From positions 1 to 64,000 of the forward strand of contig QNGE01003730.1 of the NCBI GenBank assembly GCA_008508345.1: DNA of 64,000 bases. The letters are read 5' to 3'. Shown piece after piece: positions 44,353 through 57,069 of this stretch (positions are counted from its first letter, which is position 1; each line of letters begins with the position of its first letter). This DNA is from Paragonimus westermani (lineage: Eukaryota > Platyhelminthes > Trematoda > Plagiorchiida > Troglotrematidae). Below the pieces are notes generated by a model. It did not search any database. It had not been told where the DNA came from and worked only from the letters and a program-made list of their open reading frames with translations. The position numbers and the translations under genes are program-made.

Positions 44353-46605
44353 AACACTGACAATCGTGTTCCATATAATCGGTTTCTAACTGACCTGATG
44401 GTAAATCACCTAACACAAGCACAATGCATTATGACGGATAAACAGAAGAATTTGTGCTGCTCTGGAATATAACCAGTATACACTTTCTGTCAGTCCAAAA
44501 CCGCCTTCTTCCTCAAGAAAGCGATTTTTTCCGATCAGAATGAACAGAAATGTCATGAACATTCGAAAACTAACTTCCGCTGTTTTTTACCTGTTCGGTC
44601 ATTATTTCGTTGTGTTCATTGGTGGCTTAGTGACTCCAACTACTTTTTTGATGTGTTCTTCGTCTGTCTGGTTCGAGAATGCTTGTAGGCCTCTATGTCA
44701 CACACGTTGTTGGTGCGGAACAAAGTTGCCTTTTGCACCCGTCTTTTGGTTTGCCTTGGAAGCAATTAACGGAGAGAGTCGCGTTATTTTCGAGACCAAG
44801 ATTTCCCGTATTAATTAATATCCGCAGGAGAATCCGATTTCTATCAGTCGTAATACTCTACCGTGTATGAACCGGCGTATTCTGGTACGGATTCAAAACT
44901 TTTTCTCTTCACTGAAGCAATCCGTCAGCCTCGTATCGATTTGCGTTGGTGAATACTCTGTTGCACTTCTGACAACACTGGTAATTCACTTTAGGAAACC
45001 TAATGAATCAGTGGGAACGCAGAGATCGACCTGTGAGACAAACAGAGAACGCTTCCCTATCATAACATTTAAAACAAGGAGAAACTCGGAACAAGTAGGG
45101 AGAATGTAAGGATTGTATAGTATAACTACTGAAAAGGGCGGTTATCGACAAACATTTGAAAAATATAGGGATGCCTAACAGAAACTTGTAGAAAGTGAAC
45201 TCTAACAAATCTGTTGAGATTCCAGCTGTTCTCAAAGGAATATGCAGTATATCTCAAAAACTGAATGGTGGCGTGAGCAAAACAATAGTAGCGATAGGAT
45301 CGAATAACTCATCGTGTATACTCTCACGGGAGAATTGCATGATTAATGAAACTGTCTTGCCCAACACATTAGTGGAAATAATCACAGCCTCACCAACTTT
45401 CAAGATAAAGGCAGACCGGACTAGAGCGAGATATGATTTCAAAGACCGCGTGAAACGTCACTTACTAGAAGAATACCTCCAGGAAAAATCTTAAGAAGCA
45501 CGTATTCTTATAAAATAGCACAGGAAATGAACAATCACAACAAACAGTGCACGATTTCCCTTGATCTTTCTAGACTGTGCCTATGAACAAGTTTTGCCGC
45601 AACACTTCAAACAAGAATTGCTTTTCAATGAATTTGTGATCGTCGTTCGTGAAGGAAAAATGCGCCAACGGATGTCACATAAAGCTGAAAAGTAATGGAG
45701 CAGATGTTGCTATATTGAGAGCCATCGCACTAATTTCGTCAAAAAAATGCAAAATTTCCAAAGTTTAACCTAGTTCGCAAACTAATGTTAAACAGATGGC
45801 ACATTTTCAAGTCCCTTTCACTGAGACGAACATTATTCGGAACCAAATGAATGTCCGTAACTGCATTAAATTGAGTGACTCTGTTAGAAGGTACTTCTTT
45901 CTAAGAAGATGCCTTTCCCAACATAATGTTTGCAGATGTTAGATTTCTAGATCAATTAGTCGAATTGACCGGCACATAAATATTCAGCGAATTAACAGTA
46001 AAACATTCAAACAGAGCCTTTTAGAAACGAAGGTACATCGTTTCGTATCCTGCTGAATATCAGTGAGCAACAAGCCATAATTGGGCTCGATGCTCAGTCG
46101 GTCGTTACGTTGCTGCGATTTGATGTCTTACCAGACATTCCACAGACGGACCCACGTGAAATTCAGATAAGATATTGTGACGGTCAGAAGCTGTACAAGC
46201 ACCTTTCTTGATAAAGAATCCTGCAGTAAAAATGTAAACTACCTACGTATTCACGTACCTGAAGAAACTGATCCAAATAACTTCAGAAGGGATTTGATTA
46301 AACGAGATTGTTCACTTGAGTAACCATAAAAATGACAGTGAGAAGACGCAATTCATATGTTGCTCGGGGGAACACGAATAAGTTAATTTCAATAAAAGCA
46401 TACAATTCCAAATACAAAGATTACAGGATACTTCAGCGCATAAAGGAGACATTACGATATGTTAACATTTCGTCTACGGTCATCAGTCACAAACGTAAAA
46501 TATGCCACTTATATGTATCATACGGAAAATGGACAAACTGGGATAAGACCCACCTACAAGCATAAGTGTTACGTAATCACGACCTTGGCTATCCCAAAAG
46601 TTGTT
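44353..46605. other. Unassigned sequence
   Basis: Frames of 80-99 codons (44,540-44,818; 44,867-45,109; 45,195-45,494) lack recognisable domains and splice context. I leave them as noncoding. Confidence 0.4.
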
Positions 46606-46809
46606 TTAGCTACTTTTATGCAGGTAACATCGGTTGATAATTTCGGATGTGCAACTTTTCGCAAAGAGAATTTGATTGCGCGTCACTATCTTGAATGAGT
46701 TTAATGGGTCAACCTGATGAGCTGTCATGAGATGTTTAGCAATCAATGACGTTGGATTCCGAGCATTCAGTTCACCAGATTGATGCTGGTGTGTCATCAT
46801 TTGCCTCAA
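46606..46809 (-). pseudogene. Penelope-like element endonuclease-region fragment
   Basis: The frame reads NPTSLIAKHLMTAHQVDPLN then SFKIVTRNQ, matching the S-x-I-x-x-H-L-x-x-T-G-H-x-V-D-P and FKV-x-x-R pattern at the C-terminal side of the GIY-YIG endonuclease in Penelope-like retroelements. The later KPxLCVQK-type ending is lost. It is related to the longer fragment at 60,625-61,100. Confidence 0.55.
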
Positions 46810-46837
46810 CTTCCTCAGAACGTCTAGTTTTTCTTTT

Positions 46838-46918
46838 CGAAAGAGGCTAGCTGGAAAGTCTGCCTGAATGCGGAGGCTGCGATCAAATGTGAGTGATCGT
46901 CAACTTGAAAATAAACCA
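46838..46918 (+). repeat. SINE tail, copy 1
   Basis: GAGGCTAGCTGGAAAGTCTG, GAATGCGGAGGCTGCGATCA and GTCAACTTGAAAAT follow in the same order as in the full copy at 47,115-47,345. It lies directly beside the Penelope-like fragment. Confidence 0.6.
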
Positions 46919-47114
46919 AATCCCCGACTACTCTACAGTAACCTAAACTATCGCCTTGCAGGTTACATGAAATCAGTGATCTCGACCTGCCTCGGAAGTC
47001 CTAATCGCGGGGTTATCGATTGGAGTTAACAGGACAGTTACTGTGTCTCCTCCCGAAACGATCGGGTAACCTGATCATTGCTCACAAGCGAGAGTGGTCG
47101 AACGTTCAGATTGG

Positions 47115-47345
47115 ATAATTCGGTCGTGTCTAATGTGAGGTCAGTGGCGCAGTGATCAACACGGTTGCCCCATGATTGGAATGGTCGGAGTTCAAATCCC
47201 GGTGGTGGCAAAGATATGCACTACTAACAGGCTCTGATGAGAGCAAAAGTGGAGTCTAGTGCATCATTTCGAGAGAGGTTGGTTGGAAAGTCTATTTGAA
47301 TGCGTAGGCTGCGATCAAATGTGAGTGGTGGTCAACTTGAAAATC
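47115..47345 (+). repeat. tRNA-derived SINE, nearly full copy
   Basis: The head has a box-A-like AGTGGCGCAGTGATCAACAC and a box-B-like GGAGTTCAAATCCC about 40 bp later, the spacing of an RNA polymerase III type 2 promoter. A body follows (ACAGGCTCTGATGAGAGC and CTAGTGCATC), then a tail (GGTTGGTTGGAAAGTC, GAATGCGTAGGCTGCGATCA, GTCAACTTGAAAAT). The length is about 230 bp. Other copies in the window support a family. Confidence 0.65.
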
Positions 47346-47866
47346 GTCACTTTAGTCTGTTCATATATACCAGGAAAGTGATCGTTACTCAATTCGTGTC
47401 GAAAGGGCTAGCATTCAGTGTGTCACTTTCTGGCCAAGTACAAGGTAACCACAATAACAGCAATCAAGGCGGATTGGGTGGTTGCTAATATGACGTGAAT
47501 TTAAAATTATTTTGAAATCATTGTCAGTATCATTACGTTCCCTCTTTGGATTGCCCTTGAAACTTGACTGCCTGGATGGCAGACTACTCATGGTGCGGCT
47601 CAAAAAAATTTGTAATCATTTCGTTTCACCACGCCTTAAGATGACACAACGGTGATAACCCTGTATGTCAAACTCTTAATAAGACTTTATCTGTTCACGT
47701 TTTGAGGTTGATCATATGCAGATTTCAGTGGTAGAAGTGCTTGATGAAATGCACTTAGTACGCCCTATAATAGAACAGCTTTCTCCAATAGAAATTGGGG
47801 GCGGGGTTAGATTACTTTAAACTGAGTGTCACTGAAACCAAATCACCGCCTTCATATTTAGATAAG

Positions 47867-48085
47867 CCCTTCAGTTAGTCCGCTTCGAAAGCGCCGTTCT
47901 CAAAAGCACAAGTGTGGGAGTGTGAATTCTAGTCCGGACGAAAATTTACACTACCGGTGAGTTTCAGTACGAGCGAAACTCGAGTCTAATGATTTCTTTC
48001 GAAGTAGGCCAGCCGAAAGTCTTGCCTGGTTGCTAGGGGCTGTGATTAAGTGTCGGTGATGCTCAAATTGAAACCAGCTTTTACT
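47867..48085 (+). repeat. tRNA-derived SINE, diverged copy
   Basis: A degenerate tRNA-like head (CAGTTAGTCCGCTTCGAAAG, then GTGTGAATTCTAGTCCGG) is followed by a body ending CTCGAGTCTAATG and a tail with GTAGGCCAGCCGAAAGTC and GCTGTGATTAAGTG. It is collinear with the 47,115-47,345 copy. Confidence 0.5.
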
Positions 48086-51000
48086 GTAGTTCTGATTCAA
48101 CTAGAATGTTAAGGTGCAATGTGTTCGTGCAGTAAAACATGATCGGATGCGAACAATAGGCGTAAACTACAACAATTCTTAGTGTACTACAAACAAGTTC
48201 AAACAGTCGGTTAAGTTCTCATTACATTTATTTGTCCAACAATGTGTGAGATCATTAAATCGATGTTTTGGTGACGAATCATTCGCGTGCTGATATCGCA
48301 TAGCTTGCAAACTTCACAGACATCACGAAACAAAATTACCGATTGGTCGTTACCGTTATTCCGTATTACGCTCCCCGCACATTTATGCCACAACTTTGTA
48401 CAGTAGGCGGCTCACACTCGACTTTCCAATTGGTCATCAAAATTCATGTGACGATAAGGAAAGTATGAAATTGCTTTGTAAAGAAAATTGCTGTCCACTC
48501 CACAGTTAAATATAGATTTAATGATCTCATCGCTGGGTGATCCGGAGTGACATTGATTAGAAGCATACACAAAACTGTCAACTTCACTTCGGTAAGCAAT
48601 ACAATTTCAATCAAATGAACACGTGTTTTGATAAACCATGAAAGATCAGACAGACTGTGAGTTGTGAGTAGCAACAAAACATTCTTCGTCTCAAGCAAGT
48701 TTACTTTTAACACATTTTTGTTGCCGGGTACTAGTGGTTTTTATCATTTAGTTGTTTCCAGCATGTTGATTGCAGCTGACGGATTAATCCAACCACGGAT
48801 TGTTTCTTAGTCACGAGGTTCTAACTTATGGCGCTCACACGCAAGTAGTACGGATAATAACAAGACCCATATCTTCCACAAACATTCTGATTATCGATCA
48901 CCAGTAAATCGATAAGCTAGTAGTGACTTCAATTCTGTTTAATTTGTTTGTTAATATAGCAATTTTAATGTGTTATGATCGAACGCGACTTACTTCACTG
49001 CATTCGTAGTTCAGCGTGAGCGTATGTTGATAACACAGAGTAGCTCATCCTTGATGACAAGAAAAAAGTAACTGAATTCTGGCTGGTTTCATAAAAAGTC
49101 GGACAGATAGCATAATAATCAGGGATATATTTCTATTTAGATTATACCCAGTCGCAAAATATTTTTTCCTTGGCCGGATTCGAACCAGTGATAAGAACAG
49201 CTTGCCAAACGCGGAAGCTGCGTCAGGCCTGAGGATCGAAAATTTCACATTTGGACACAGCCATTTATTGCTCAGCTGCAACAATACTGAATACCTACCG
49301 GTGATGTTGGCGGAATCCAGTGTGAACTGTGAAGAAATTCTGTTTGGTTAGTCAGTCTGATGGGTGATTTGGTGGAATCCACATGACACTATGTACTGAA
49401 CCGGTAGATGAGTCCAAATATGAAGTTTCTGAGTTCCGGACTTGGCTTCGTAGATCAGTTTCTGGCATGCTGTTTCTGTCGCTGGTTGGAATCCAGCCAA
49501 AGCCCATATGTTTTAGTAGATGAGTCCCATCCGAATCAATATATCTGCCAAAATACGTACATGTATTGTTACTGTTAGATTCGTAGTGTCATTTCGAAAA
49601 CCATGAATGGTCTCAACCACAATGATTCAATGAAAACCACGACGCAGGTAACAACCTTGCTCTTTCAGTGTACACAAGTCATCTTTAGGTCTGATTTACC
49701 CAAATTTGACTTTCATATGGGATAGCAAAAGATTTATAGGGTTTTTAGGTGGGACGCCAGTTTCAAACAGTCCTATAAATATCACTTGCTTGTCAGTGTT
49801 CGACTTACTTAGCAAAATGAACTTTGGCCTATACTGATTCATATCTAGGGCGTATTGTTCTGATGTCACGTAGATGGACTGAATGAGCAAATATTTATTG
49901 TCCAAGGTATGCCCAGAAATGTCGAACTGACATCAGTGATCTAAGTTACTTCTATTCATTTAGCGAGATTATTGGATCATTCCGTAAATTAATGCATAGT
50001 TTCAAGTAAGTCCTGAAATCGTTTTTAGTTCGTATAACAGCGCATTCATGGAGAAACGTCCAGATGGGTTCGTGACTGAGAATTTGCTGAACTGACGCTA
50101 ACAGTCGTGTGTCATTTGTGTAGGTTCTGTGGTGTCTGTACTTCTAATCTACCCGGACTTTGCATCAGAACGCATAGCCAAGTGAATGCCATCGACTGAC
50201 TGTACATTGTGTGTTTGTCATAAAATGAAAACATTAATAACTCAAGCTAATCAAGAGGTTACAAGAGGTTAAATTGATCCAGGTAACTATGAAGAACTCG
50301 ACTGTAGAAATTACGCAACATTCATTCAGAGTGAACTAGTCACATCGAACAGTTTCAGAATGTCAATGTAGATACAGGATAACCTTTGTAAATAATTCTA
50401 GCCTTAAAACTCTACAGATTTCGAGCGAGTTTTAGCAAAATAATTGCGAATTGCAACAAGCAAATAAAGTAGCTCACAATTTTTGCCATAAATTAAAAAT
50501 CGATTTCAAATGGTCGCGGCTTTCGCATTCACTTGGACATTTTAATTAGTTAGTAAAAATACGTATATTCACTCTACCAACTCCGCCGGCGTTTTCAGGA
50601 AGTACCCGTGTTGACCACTGCATCACTGATCTTGTGTTACTCGTCACCGAATTATTGTGGGCGAACAGTCAGACAAATCTACTTGTGAGTGATGCTCAGG
50701 TTTCTGATTCCTCGTGATAGTAAACGCAAAAACTGTCTTATTGGATTCTGTCCGTACTCAACAATTAAGACATCTCATCAAGTCATATACACAGCAATAC
50801 TTAGTCCTAAAGGACAACGTTTTGTTAGTTGGCAGGTAAACTGGAATGCTATTTCCAACATAGTTTGTTTGCTTACGGTTAATGTACGTCGGTTATTTGA
50901 TTACAAAACTATTTAGTCACTAGCGAAATGTCATCGGTTCCTGTAATATTTTTCAAATAGAATGAAAAACTGATTTGAAATATTTATTTGTACGCTTTTT

Positions 51001-53878
51001 TTTGACACAATCTACTCATTTTTGGTGAGTTTGATAATCTTCTTTTACATCCTCTTCTCCTCCGCGTTTTCTTGTTCTCCCCTCAAACCGCCTTTTTGAG
51101 ATTTCTTGATGATATTGTACTTGTGTCTTTTATCACAAGAATGGATTCTCTCTGGTTTAGCCGAGGAGATTTATGGACATTGTCAACTAGTCGTACTGTC
51201 ATTCTCAGGTGCTTAATAGTTGGAAGATTTATGATGTTTCATCTTTCTTTCTCAGGGCCGCCTGTTTCTCATTGGCAACAAGCTTATTTCCGTGTACCAT
51301 TTTATCCATTATCTGCCCATTTTATTTGGCAGCGGTTTATAGTCATCTTTTACGGTTGACTTTTTATGGCGATTCACAGATTTACCCACTGCTTATCCTT
51401 ATATCCTCGCGTAATTTTCCTCATACCAATTTAATTGCTCTTATACGACTTGTGCTATACTTTTGAGAGTGAATTAACATTCGTTTTCAGATTATTGTAG
51501 CTCTTGTTCAGATCTGGACGTTTCCCGCACAATCTTTATCAGATTTAGATCCTCACATTGCTACATTACCTACATTGCATCTGTCAAGAGAATCCCTGCG
51601 ATATTATCCATTATGTTCTATTGATTACCTTTGGCCATTTCCATTCCTGCGAAATGTCCATGCATAAACGAGGTGCGTTTCAGATATTGCGCAACCATGG
51701 TTTACACGAATAATAGTGTAGTGCAGATGAGCGACAACACTATACTACTTATTAGTCTAGCACAAGCACGCATTTAACTAGTGAACTAACCGAGAGAAAA
51801 TACAAGAAGGCACAGTGTATTGCATTCTGATAAAAACTGTTATTTCCCGTACATGAACTTGGCACTGCTAACCGTGGTGCCCTGGGATTGATGTTAAGTG
51901 CAAATGTGTTGATTTTCCAACTAAACAGTCTTTGTATCATCCGCAGCATTGGTTCATCACAGCAGCCGGTCGAGGTTCCTGTTGGAATACTATGATTTCT
52001 CGTCAGGTTAGTAGTAATTTCGTCGATGCCCTTGTTGCTGTTATATTCTTATATCCTTGTTGAATGTGCGTCTTTACTGTGAGCAATATTCTTTGAATTC
52101 ACATCGCCTGTGCAATACTTAGTATCTGACAACATGAACCTTGTGTTCACTAGTCAACGTTCAACAGGAGCAAGCGACCAGTCTATTGGTGATTGCTACT
52201 GTTCGTGTACGCTTACACGGACAGCACTGGTCACATACCCTACTACTGGAACAGCATATGCCTACGGTTTGCAGGTGAGTATCTTATTTGCCAAATATTT
52301 CTGCCGTTTATGTCAAATGTAATATCACCTGTAGTTTGGTGCACTGGTCAGAAAAACGTACAACCGCCTATAGGTTTACTACTGATTTACAAGGCGGAGT
52401 GGCAAACGGTGTTGTGTCTAATGGTCAAAATTCACCCTACATGCACGATCGGTTTTGTGGTTGCTACCAATGACCGGAGTATACGCACACATTAGATCGC
52501 TACTACACATCTTTAGCATACGAATGAGAGAGGTTTAGATTTGCAGCTAACAATTCACTTGCAAACACAAATAACCCACATAAAGATTATTATCTTCAAA
52601 CTTGTAATGTCACTCAAAGGTAGAGACTGTATCTAAGCGGATTTAGAAACCAGCAGTAATGCTCAATCAACATTGGTCATTCCAAGTGTGCATTGCAAAA
52701 CACATGTACCTTTGTTTACAAGCATATGATCATTGTGTTATCTGTAAGTCGATGAATTCATTCAAAATGATGTGGCAGATGTCTCCAAAACACGATAAGG
52801 TCTACTACAGTCAAATTTCGCAGCTCACGATCACTCTCTGTTAGAGTTTCCGCTGGAGTTAAACACCTTTTGTAAACCAAATATACGGGAGTTGTTTCAA
52901 AATGGTTGAACACGATTATTTCACAGGTGACTCTGAGAGTCCTATCTGCATTCTAGTACACAAAGTTGGTTCATAAAAGTCCACCGGAATGCACAGATTG
53001 CTTGCAGGAAGGACTGCCCACAACCTTGTACATTTAGATATCACGTAGGTGAGTTTCGCTGAGTGGGACGATTCCTCGAGATGCAAGTCTTTCCAAAGGG
53101 TTTTAAAGAGAAGACTTCCGGTCCAACCAGCAACCACGTTGGAGACAGTGGAAATTGAGATAAAGAGGTGAGTGCACAAGGAGCAGAGGATAATTTTCAC
53201 ACTGGTTTGCTTGCAATGGATCGAGTTGTATGGGAACATTTGAGCACTTGTGCATGTTAGGATGCCAGACTGATGGCGCCGTAGAATAGACACACATTAT
53301 TATGATTATCGTAAGAGAATTTCAACCTAATAAAACTGGACTGAGCTGATTTCAAGTAACAATATTCTGTAAGGGTACAAAGAAGATAACCTTCATGCTT
53401 TTTCCGAAGTTGACTTCGCTTTATCAAGCAAGCTTCCATCTATACATTTGCGTTAGTCTAGCGTATCCTGGTTTGATAACAGTACACAAGAACTTCACAA
53501 CAGAATAAATTATCCTTGATTTCCTCCCAACTTCTAATGTACCAATATTGAGGCTGTCGTCTCGAGCTAGGACGTCACGTGATTTGTTAGTCTACCCGAC
53601 AATGGTAACTTTGACTTTTTAGAAAACAGTTCATCCGAGGAAGGCCGCGTTGAGTAGTGTGTTTGGTTTTGTTCCACCACAAACACTCATCAGTTTACCC
53701 GTACCAGTTGACGAGTAACTTAATTTACGCGAGGTCGTTGCTGAGATTACGGCTACCACAACGAAGCAACACCCATTGAGAGATCATTGAAAAACGGATC
53801 TGTAAGCTCGTCAGTTAGACATAAGTGTAGTTAAAACAATTATATAGAATCATTTGCTAACTGGTAACGCGCATTAAA
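48086..53878. other. Unassigned AT-rich sequence
   Basis: No gene is supported. The block includes a tRNA-like box B on the minus strand (about 49,165) and a second T/C-rich tract (51,040-51,430). A possible exon-like frame ends at a good donor (GTGAGT) near 52,276 but has no recognisable protein signature. Confidence 0.4.
49165..49235 (-). repeat. Possible tRNA-related SINE fragment
   Basis: On the minus strand CTGGTTCGAATCCGG is a near-perfect box B. A box-A-like GCCTGACGCAGC lies about 45 bp upstream. The acceptor stems do not pair, so I do not call it a tRNA gene. Confidence 0.3.
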
Positions 53879-54052
53879 ATGACTGAAACCGGATTACTCA
53901 AACAGTTGGTCCCCACGATGGTACTTGACGTAATAAACGACCAGTTATATGCTACTGGTGGTTCACATCGATATCACCCAGGCCGGGCAATAAAGACAGT
54001 ACTAGTTAGTTTGTCCCAGACTGAGCCAGCACTTTGGAAGATCCTCTCTTAA
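53879..54052 (+). CDS. Candidate 57-residue small ORF, unknown function
   Basis: An ATG with A at minus 3 (AAAATGA) opens a frame beginning MTETGLLKQLVPTMVLDVIN and ending KILS before TAA at 54,050-54,052. The residue mix looks protein-like. It ends about 570 bp before the PB1-UBA gene on the same strand. There is no signal peptide, membrane segment or known motif. It could be a small protein, a first exon or chance. Confidence 0.2.
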   Translation: MTETGLLKQLVPTMVLDVINDQLYATGGSHRYHPGRAIKTVLVSLSQTEPALWKILS

Positions 54053-54436
54053 ACTTTTTCATCAATACAATTGACTGTTAGTGGCTCCCAAGTGAACCAC
54101 AAACGGCTGATTGGTTACAGCGTATTAAAAGTGAAGCGACGACTTCTAGAGAGGGGAACCATCTTATGGTTATCCCATTTATTGCGTACCTTTGACTCAT
54201 TGCTTGTACTAATAATTGTTCACATTACGCTTGTATTAAGTCCACTGTGGTTGTTTGTTTGTTTGTATGATTTTTCTTGAGAGAAGCATAACCCAAACAC
54301 ATTTCTACTTTGTTGACAGCAGCTGGCAAGTCTGTTTCCACTTGTGGATCACTATGATGAATCCCGTGACGAGCAAGAGTTGATGCCGTCTTTCTAACCA
54401 TAATGGGTATGAAAACTATGTAGCGCACGCTCATGT

Positions 54437-54456
54437 ACACACACACACACACACAC
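54437..54456 (+). repeat. Microsatellite (AC)10
   Basis: Ten perfect AC units about 165 bp upstream of the PB1-UBA start codon. Confidence 0.95.
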
Positions 54457-54621
54457 GAACCAAACGATTATTGGAAGATGCGGTGCAATATTCTCGTGAT
54501 TCAACAACCTACGTTTAAAGTACAGTTTCGTACGTGTGACAGACTTCACAATAAAAGACATCAACTCGACTTCAGCATCGCCTTACTTGTCACAGAGTCG
54601 AAGCATACATCTACCGACAAA

Positions 54622-56793
54622 ATGCATATTTTTAAAATAATTACCCCGTCGGAGCGTACAGAGACAAAAACGGAAGTCACACGATGGGTCGTCAAATCAG
54701 AGATTAGTGATTCCACATGGGATGATTTGATTTGTAAACTGCAAGCTTTATTCAATACAAGGTCTACACAGTTCTTTATATCTTGGTTTGGTAAGTTAAC
54801 AGTACGTCTTTTCCTGGTCTGTTCCCTGAGTGACTAAAGTCGCTTCCTAAAATGTTAACATTTCCGATGAGAAATTAACTATTTTGTTTCATGAATTTTC
54901 AAGCAACTGCTGGGGAAAAGTTCACAGATGGCTTATTTGTTACGATCTCTAACACTGTGTCTGTCAGCTAAATACAACCGATTAAACTTTTCAAAGTTTT
55001 GTCCTTGATTCCTTCACTCAGAGTTAATGGCATTTAGCACGGTACTATATAACATAGTCACCTCGTATACAGAATCCGGTATAATATAGCATTGCTGTCT
55101 TCTTTAATGGCGCAAGTTCCCAAAGAGACATAACCTGTTATTTTTTTCAGAGTTTCTCATATTACTTAATTAGATCTCCATACTGTTGTAAATTATGAGT
55201 TACTGTGTTAGGAGAATGTCATATTGAATAAGTGAATCACTGACCAACCTGAATCAAAGTATACCATTTAAATGTTGCTAACGAAAATTTCTTGTTATGT
55301 GATTTCGTTAGTGACAGTCTTATCGTAGAGAACAAACAATCCTTTGTTTTCGTTGTAATGGATTGCAAATATGTCACTTTGGAACTTGTCAAACCACAGT
55401 CATCATCATCATCATCATCATCATGATCATCATCATAACAGCCATGAGCCTGACCAAAGGTACTGTGGCTCGGGCCGCCGCTCACCTCAACAGTGACGTG
55501 GAATATCCCAGAAGGAAACATTACTAAGAAGGTCAACAAAGATTGAAGAAGACTAAGCGGAAGAACTAGAAATCGTATGGATACACATACGCCATTGACT
55601 GCGACACATCGCTATCTCGGATAGCGTCAAACCACAGTACCAGTTAGCGGATATAGTGTACCGTATATCTCGCGTCTTGAAAATCGTCACACTGTAAATT
55701 AGTACCTTAAACTGGGGTTTCACCTTATCTTATCTGACATCGTCCAGCCAACCTACGACAAACAATGCTTCCCACAGACATTCGGTTAGCTGCCATTACA
55801 TGAACTTAGTGTAACGAGTATCTGCTTCCAGTGCAGTTCAAGAGATTATAAGTGAATAAACCTAAACATTGTGTTCTCTGACTTTCAGACGGCACTGACT
55901 ACTGTACAATTCGTGACCATAAGGAATTGCAAGACGCGGTGGAGTTTTTTGCCGAGCAAGGGGCAGCAGACAAGGCTGTTCGTATCTACGCCTCACCAGA
56001 CAAACGTGAGCATCATACCATTTTCGGGGTGAAGCCAGATGAAGATGACGCTGTCTCACTGATGGAAGCGCCTGCCACGGAGGCAAGCGAACAGGATGCA
56101 AATGACCCGTTAAATGAAGAAACTGACCATTTGGGAGAAACACTTTCCGAGCACTCAGTTTCAGAAAAAAATGAGGAAAGCGAGCCGGAAGAGACCACCA
56201 CGCTTCCCGAACCTGTTGGACCGGAGCCAATGCCAGCTCAGTCAACTGAGGTCAAACAACCAGTCACAATACCTATGGTGGCATACCCGCAGTACCCAGT
56301 AAATCCGTATATGCAGTATATGACTCCTTACGGTTACCCTCCTGTGATAACACCGCAATGGCCAACCACGTCTGATCCTTCAGTTGGGCCACAAACACTT
56401 GCGCAACAAGCCTATGTCGCTGGAGCCACTGCACCACCGTTGACCGAACAGCGTGACACTTTGGTTGTGGAACCCGACAATAGTGGACCAGACGTAGCTA
56501 TGCAACAAGCTATACGATCACTTTCAATTACGTCCACAAGCAATGCGGAGCCACAAACTACCACTAAGGTACTCAGTCAATCAATAAACCCTCAACCGAT
56601 CAATAAACCATCTGACACGGAACACGGAAAAAAGGGTAAGAGCAAAGGGCGCGCCAAATACGTTCAAATGTCGTTACAGACTTTGAGAGAAATGGGATTT
56701 ACACAGGATGAGAAAGAACTGAAAAAGTTGATCAAGTCGACTAACGGAAACTTGAATAAGATTATTGACTTGTTACAGAGGCAATCGAGTTAA
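54622..56793 (+). CDS. PB1-UBA protein, p62/SQSTM1-like (two exons, 357 residues)
   Basis: Exon 1 is 54,622-54,790 and exon 2 is 55,889-56,793, joined across a GT-AG intron (TTTG|GTAAGT and TTTCAG|AC) that splits the codon for Asp57. Residues 1-92 form a PB1 domain. Basic residues fall at Lys5 and Arg21, and an acidic OPCA-type loop runs from Asp57 (FDGTDYCTIRDHKEL). Having both faces suggests it can self-assemble. A long acidic, then Pro/Gln/Tyr-rich linker follows (about 105-300). A C-terminal UBA-like domain (314-357, core LREMGF and LLQRQ) should bind ubiquitin. This order is that of p62-type selective autophagy receptors, but no ZZ zinc finger (no Cys clusters) and no obvious LC3-interacting motif is present, and it is shorter than the human protein. 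The start has A at minus 3. NBR1 or another PB1-UBA protein is an alternative. Confidence 0.82.
54791..55888 (+). other. Intron of the PB1-UBA gene (1,098 bp)
   Basis: Donor GTAAGT and acceptor TTTCAG preserve the PB1 reading frame across the junction. The intron contains a (CAT)-rich microsatellite at 55,401-55,436. A minus-strand frame in the intron (55,237-55,539) is Asp-rich because of that repeat. Confidence 0.85.
55401..55436 (+). repeat. Microsatellite (CAT)8 GAT (CAT)3
   Basis: Twelve trinucleotide units with one C-to-G change, inside the intron. Confidence 0.95.
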
Positions 56794-56947
56794 TGAACTG
56801 AACACACTTTTAGCAAAAGTGTCTTCTGGTGAAACGTGTGTATTGCAGTACATTTCACAGTAAATCACACAGAAGGATAACCCAGCCGCATACAGCTTAC
56901 GGTCATCGTACGTTCAGTGTTACGTAAACTGTCCATTAAAAGCTCAT

Positions 56948-56953
56948 AATAAA
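56948..56953 (+). terminator. Poly-A signal of the PB1-UBA gene
   Basis: AATAAA lies 155 bases after the stop codon. A second AATAAA follows at 57,062-57,067. Either could direct 3' end formation. Confidence 0.55.
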
Positions 56954-57069
56954 CCTTCTGCAAGCAAATTACGCACTTTTTTGGACAATAAGTCAAGAAA
57001 ACTCCACCTCAGTCAAAGTCTACCTATTTAGCAGCAACACAATGAGAAATTACGTTGATTCAATAAACT

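Noticed and set aside
45195..45494. 99-codon plus-strand frame
   Set aside because: No recognisable motif, and the opposite strand is also open. Kept only as unassigned sequence.
49165..49235. tRNA gene on the minus strand
   Set aside because: Box B is good, but the acceptor and D arms do not pair. A SINE-type relic is more likely.
51072..51466. Overlapping Phe/Leu/Ser-rich frames
   Set aside because: They reflect a pyrimidine-rich tract rather than a protein.
55862..56245. 127-codon minus-strand frame opposite exon 2
   Set aside because: It lies antisense to the well-supported PB1-UBA exon and is its shadow.
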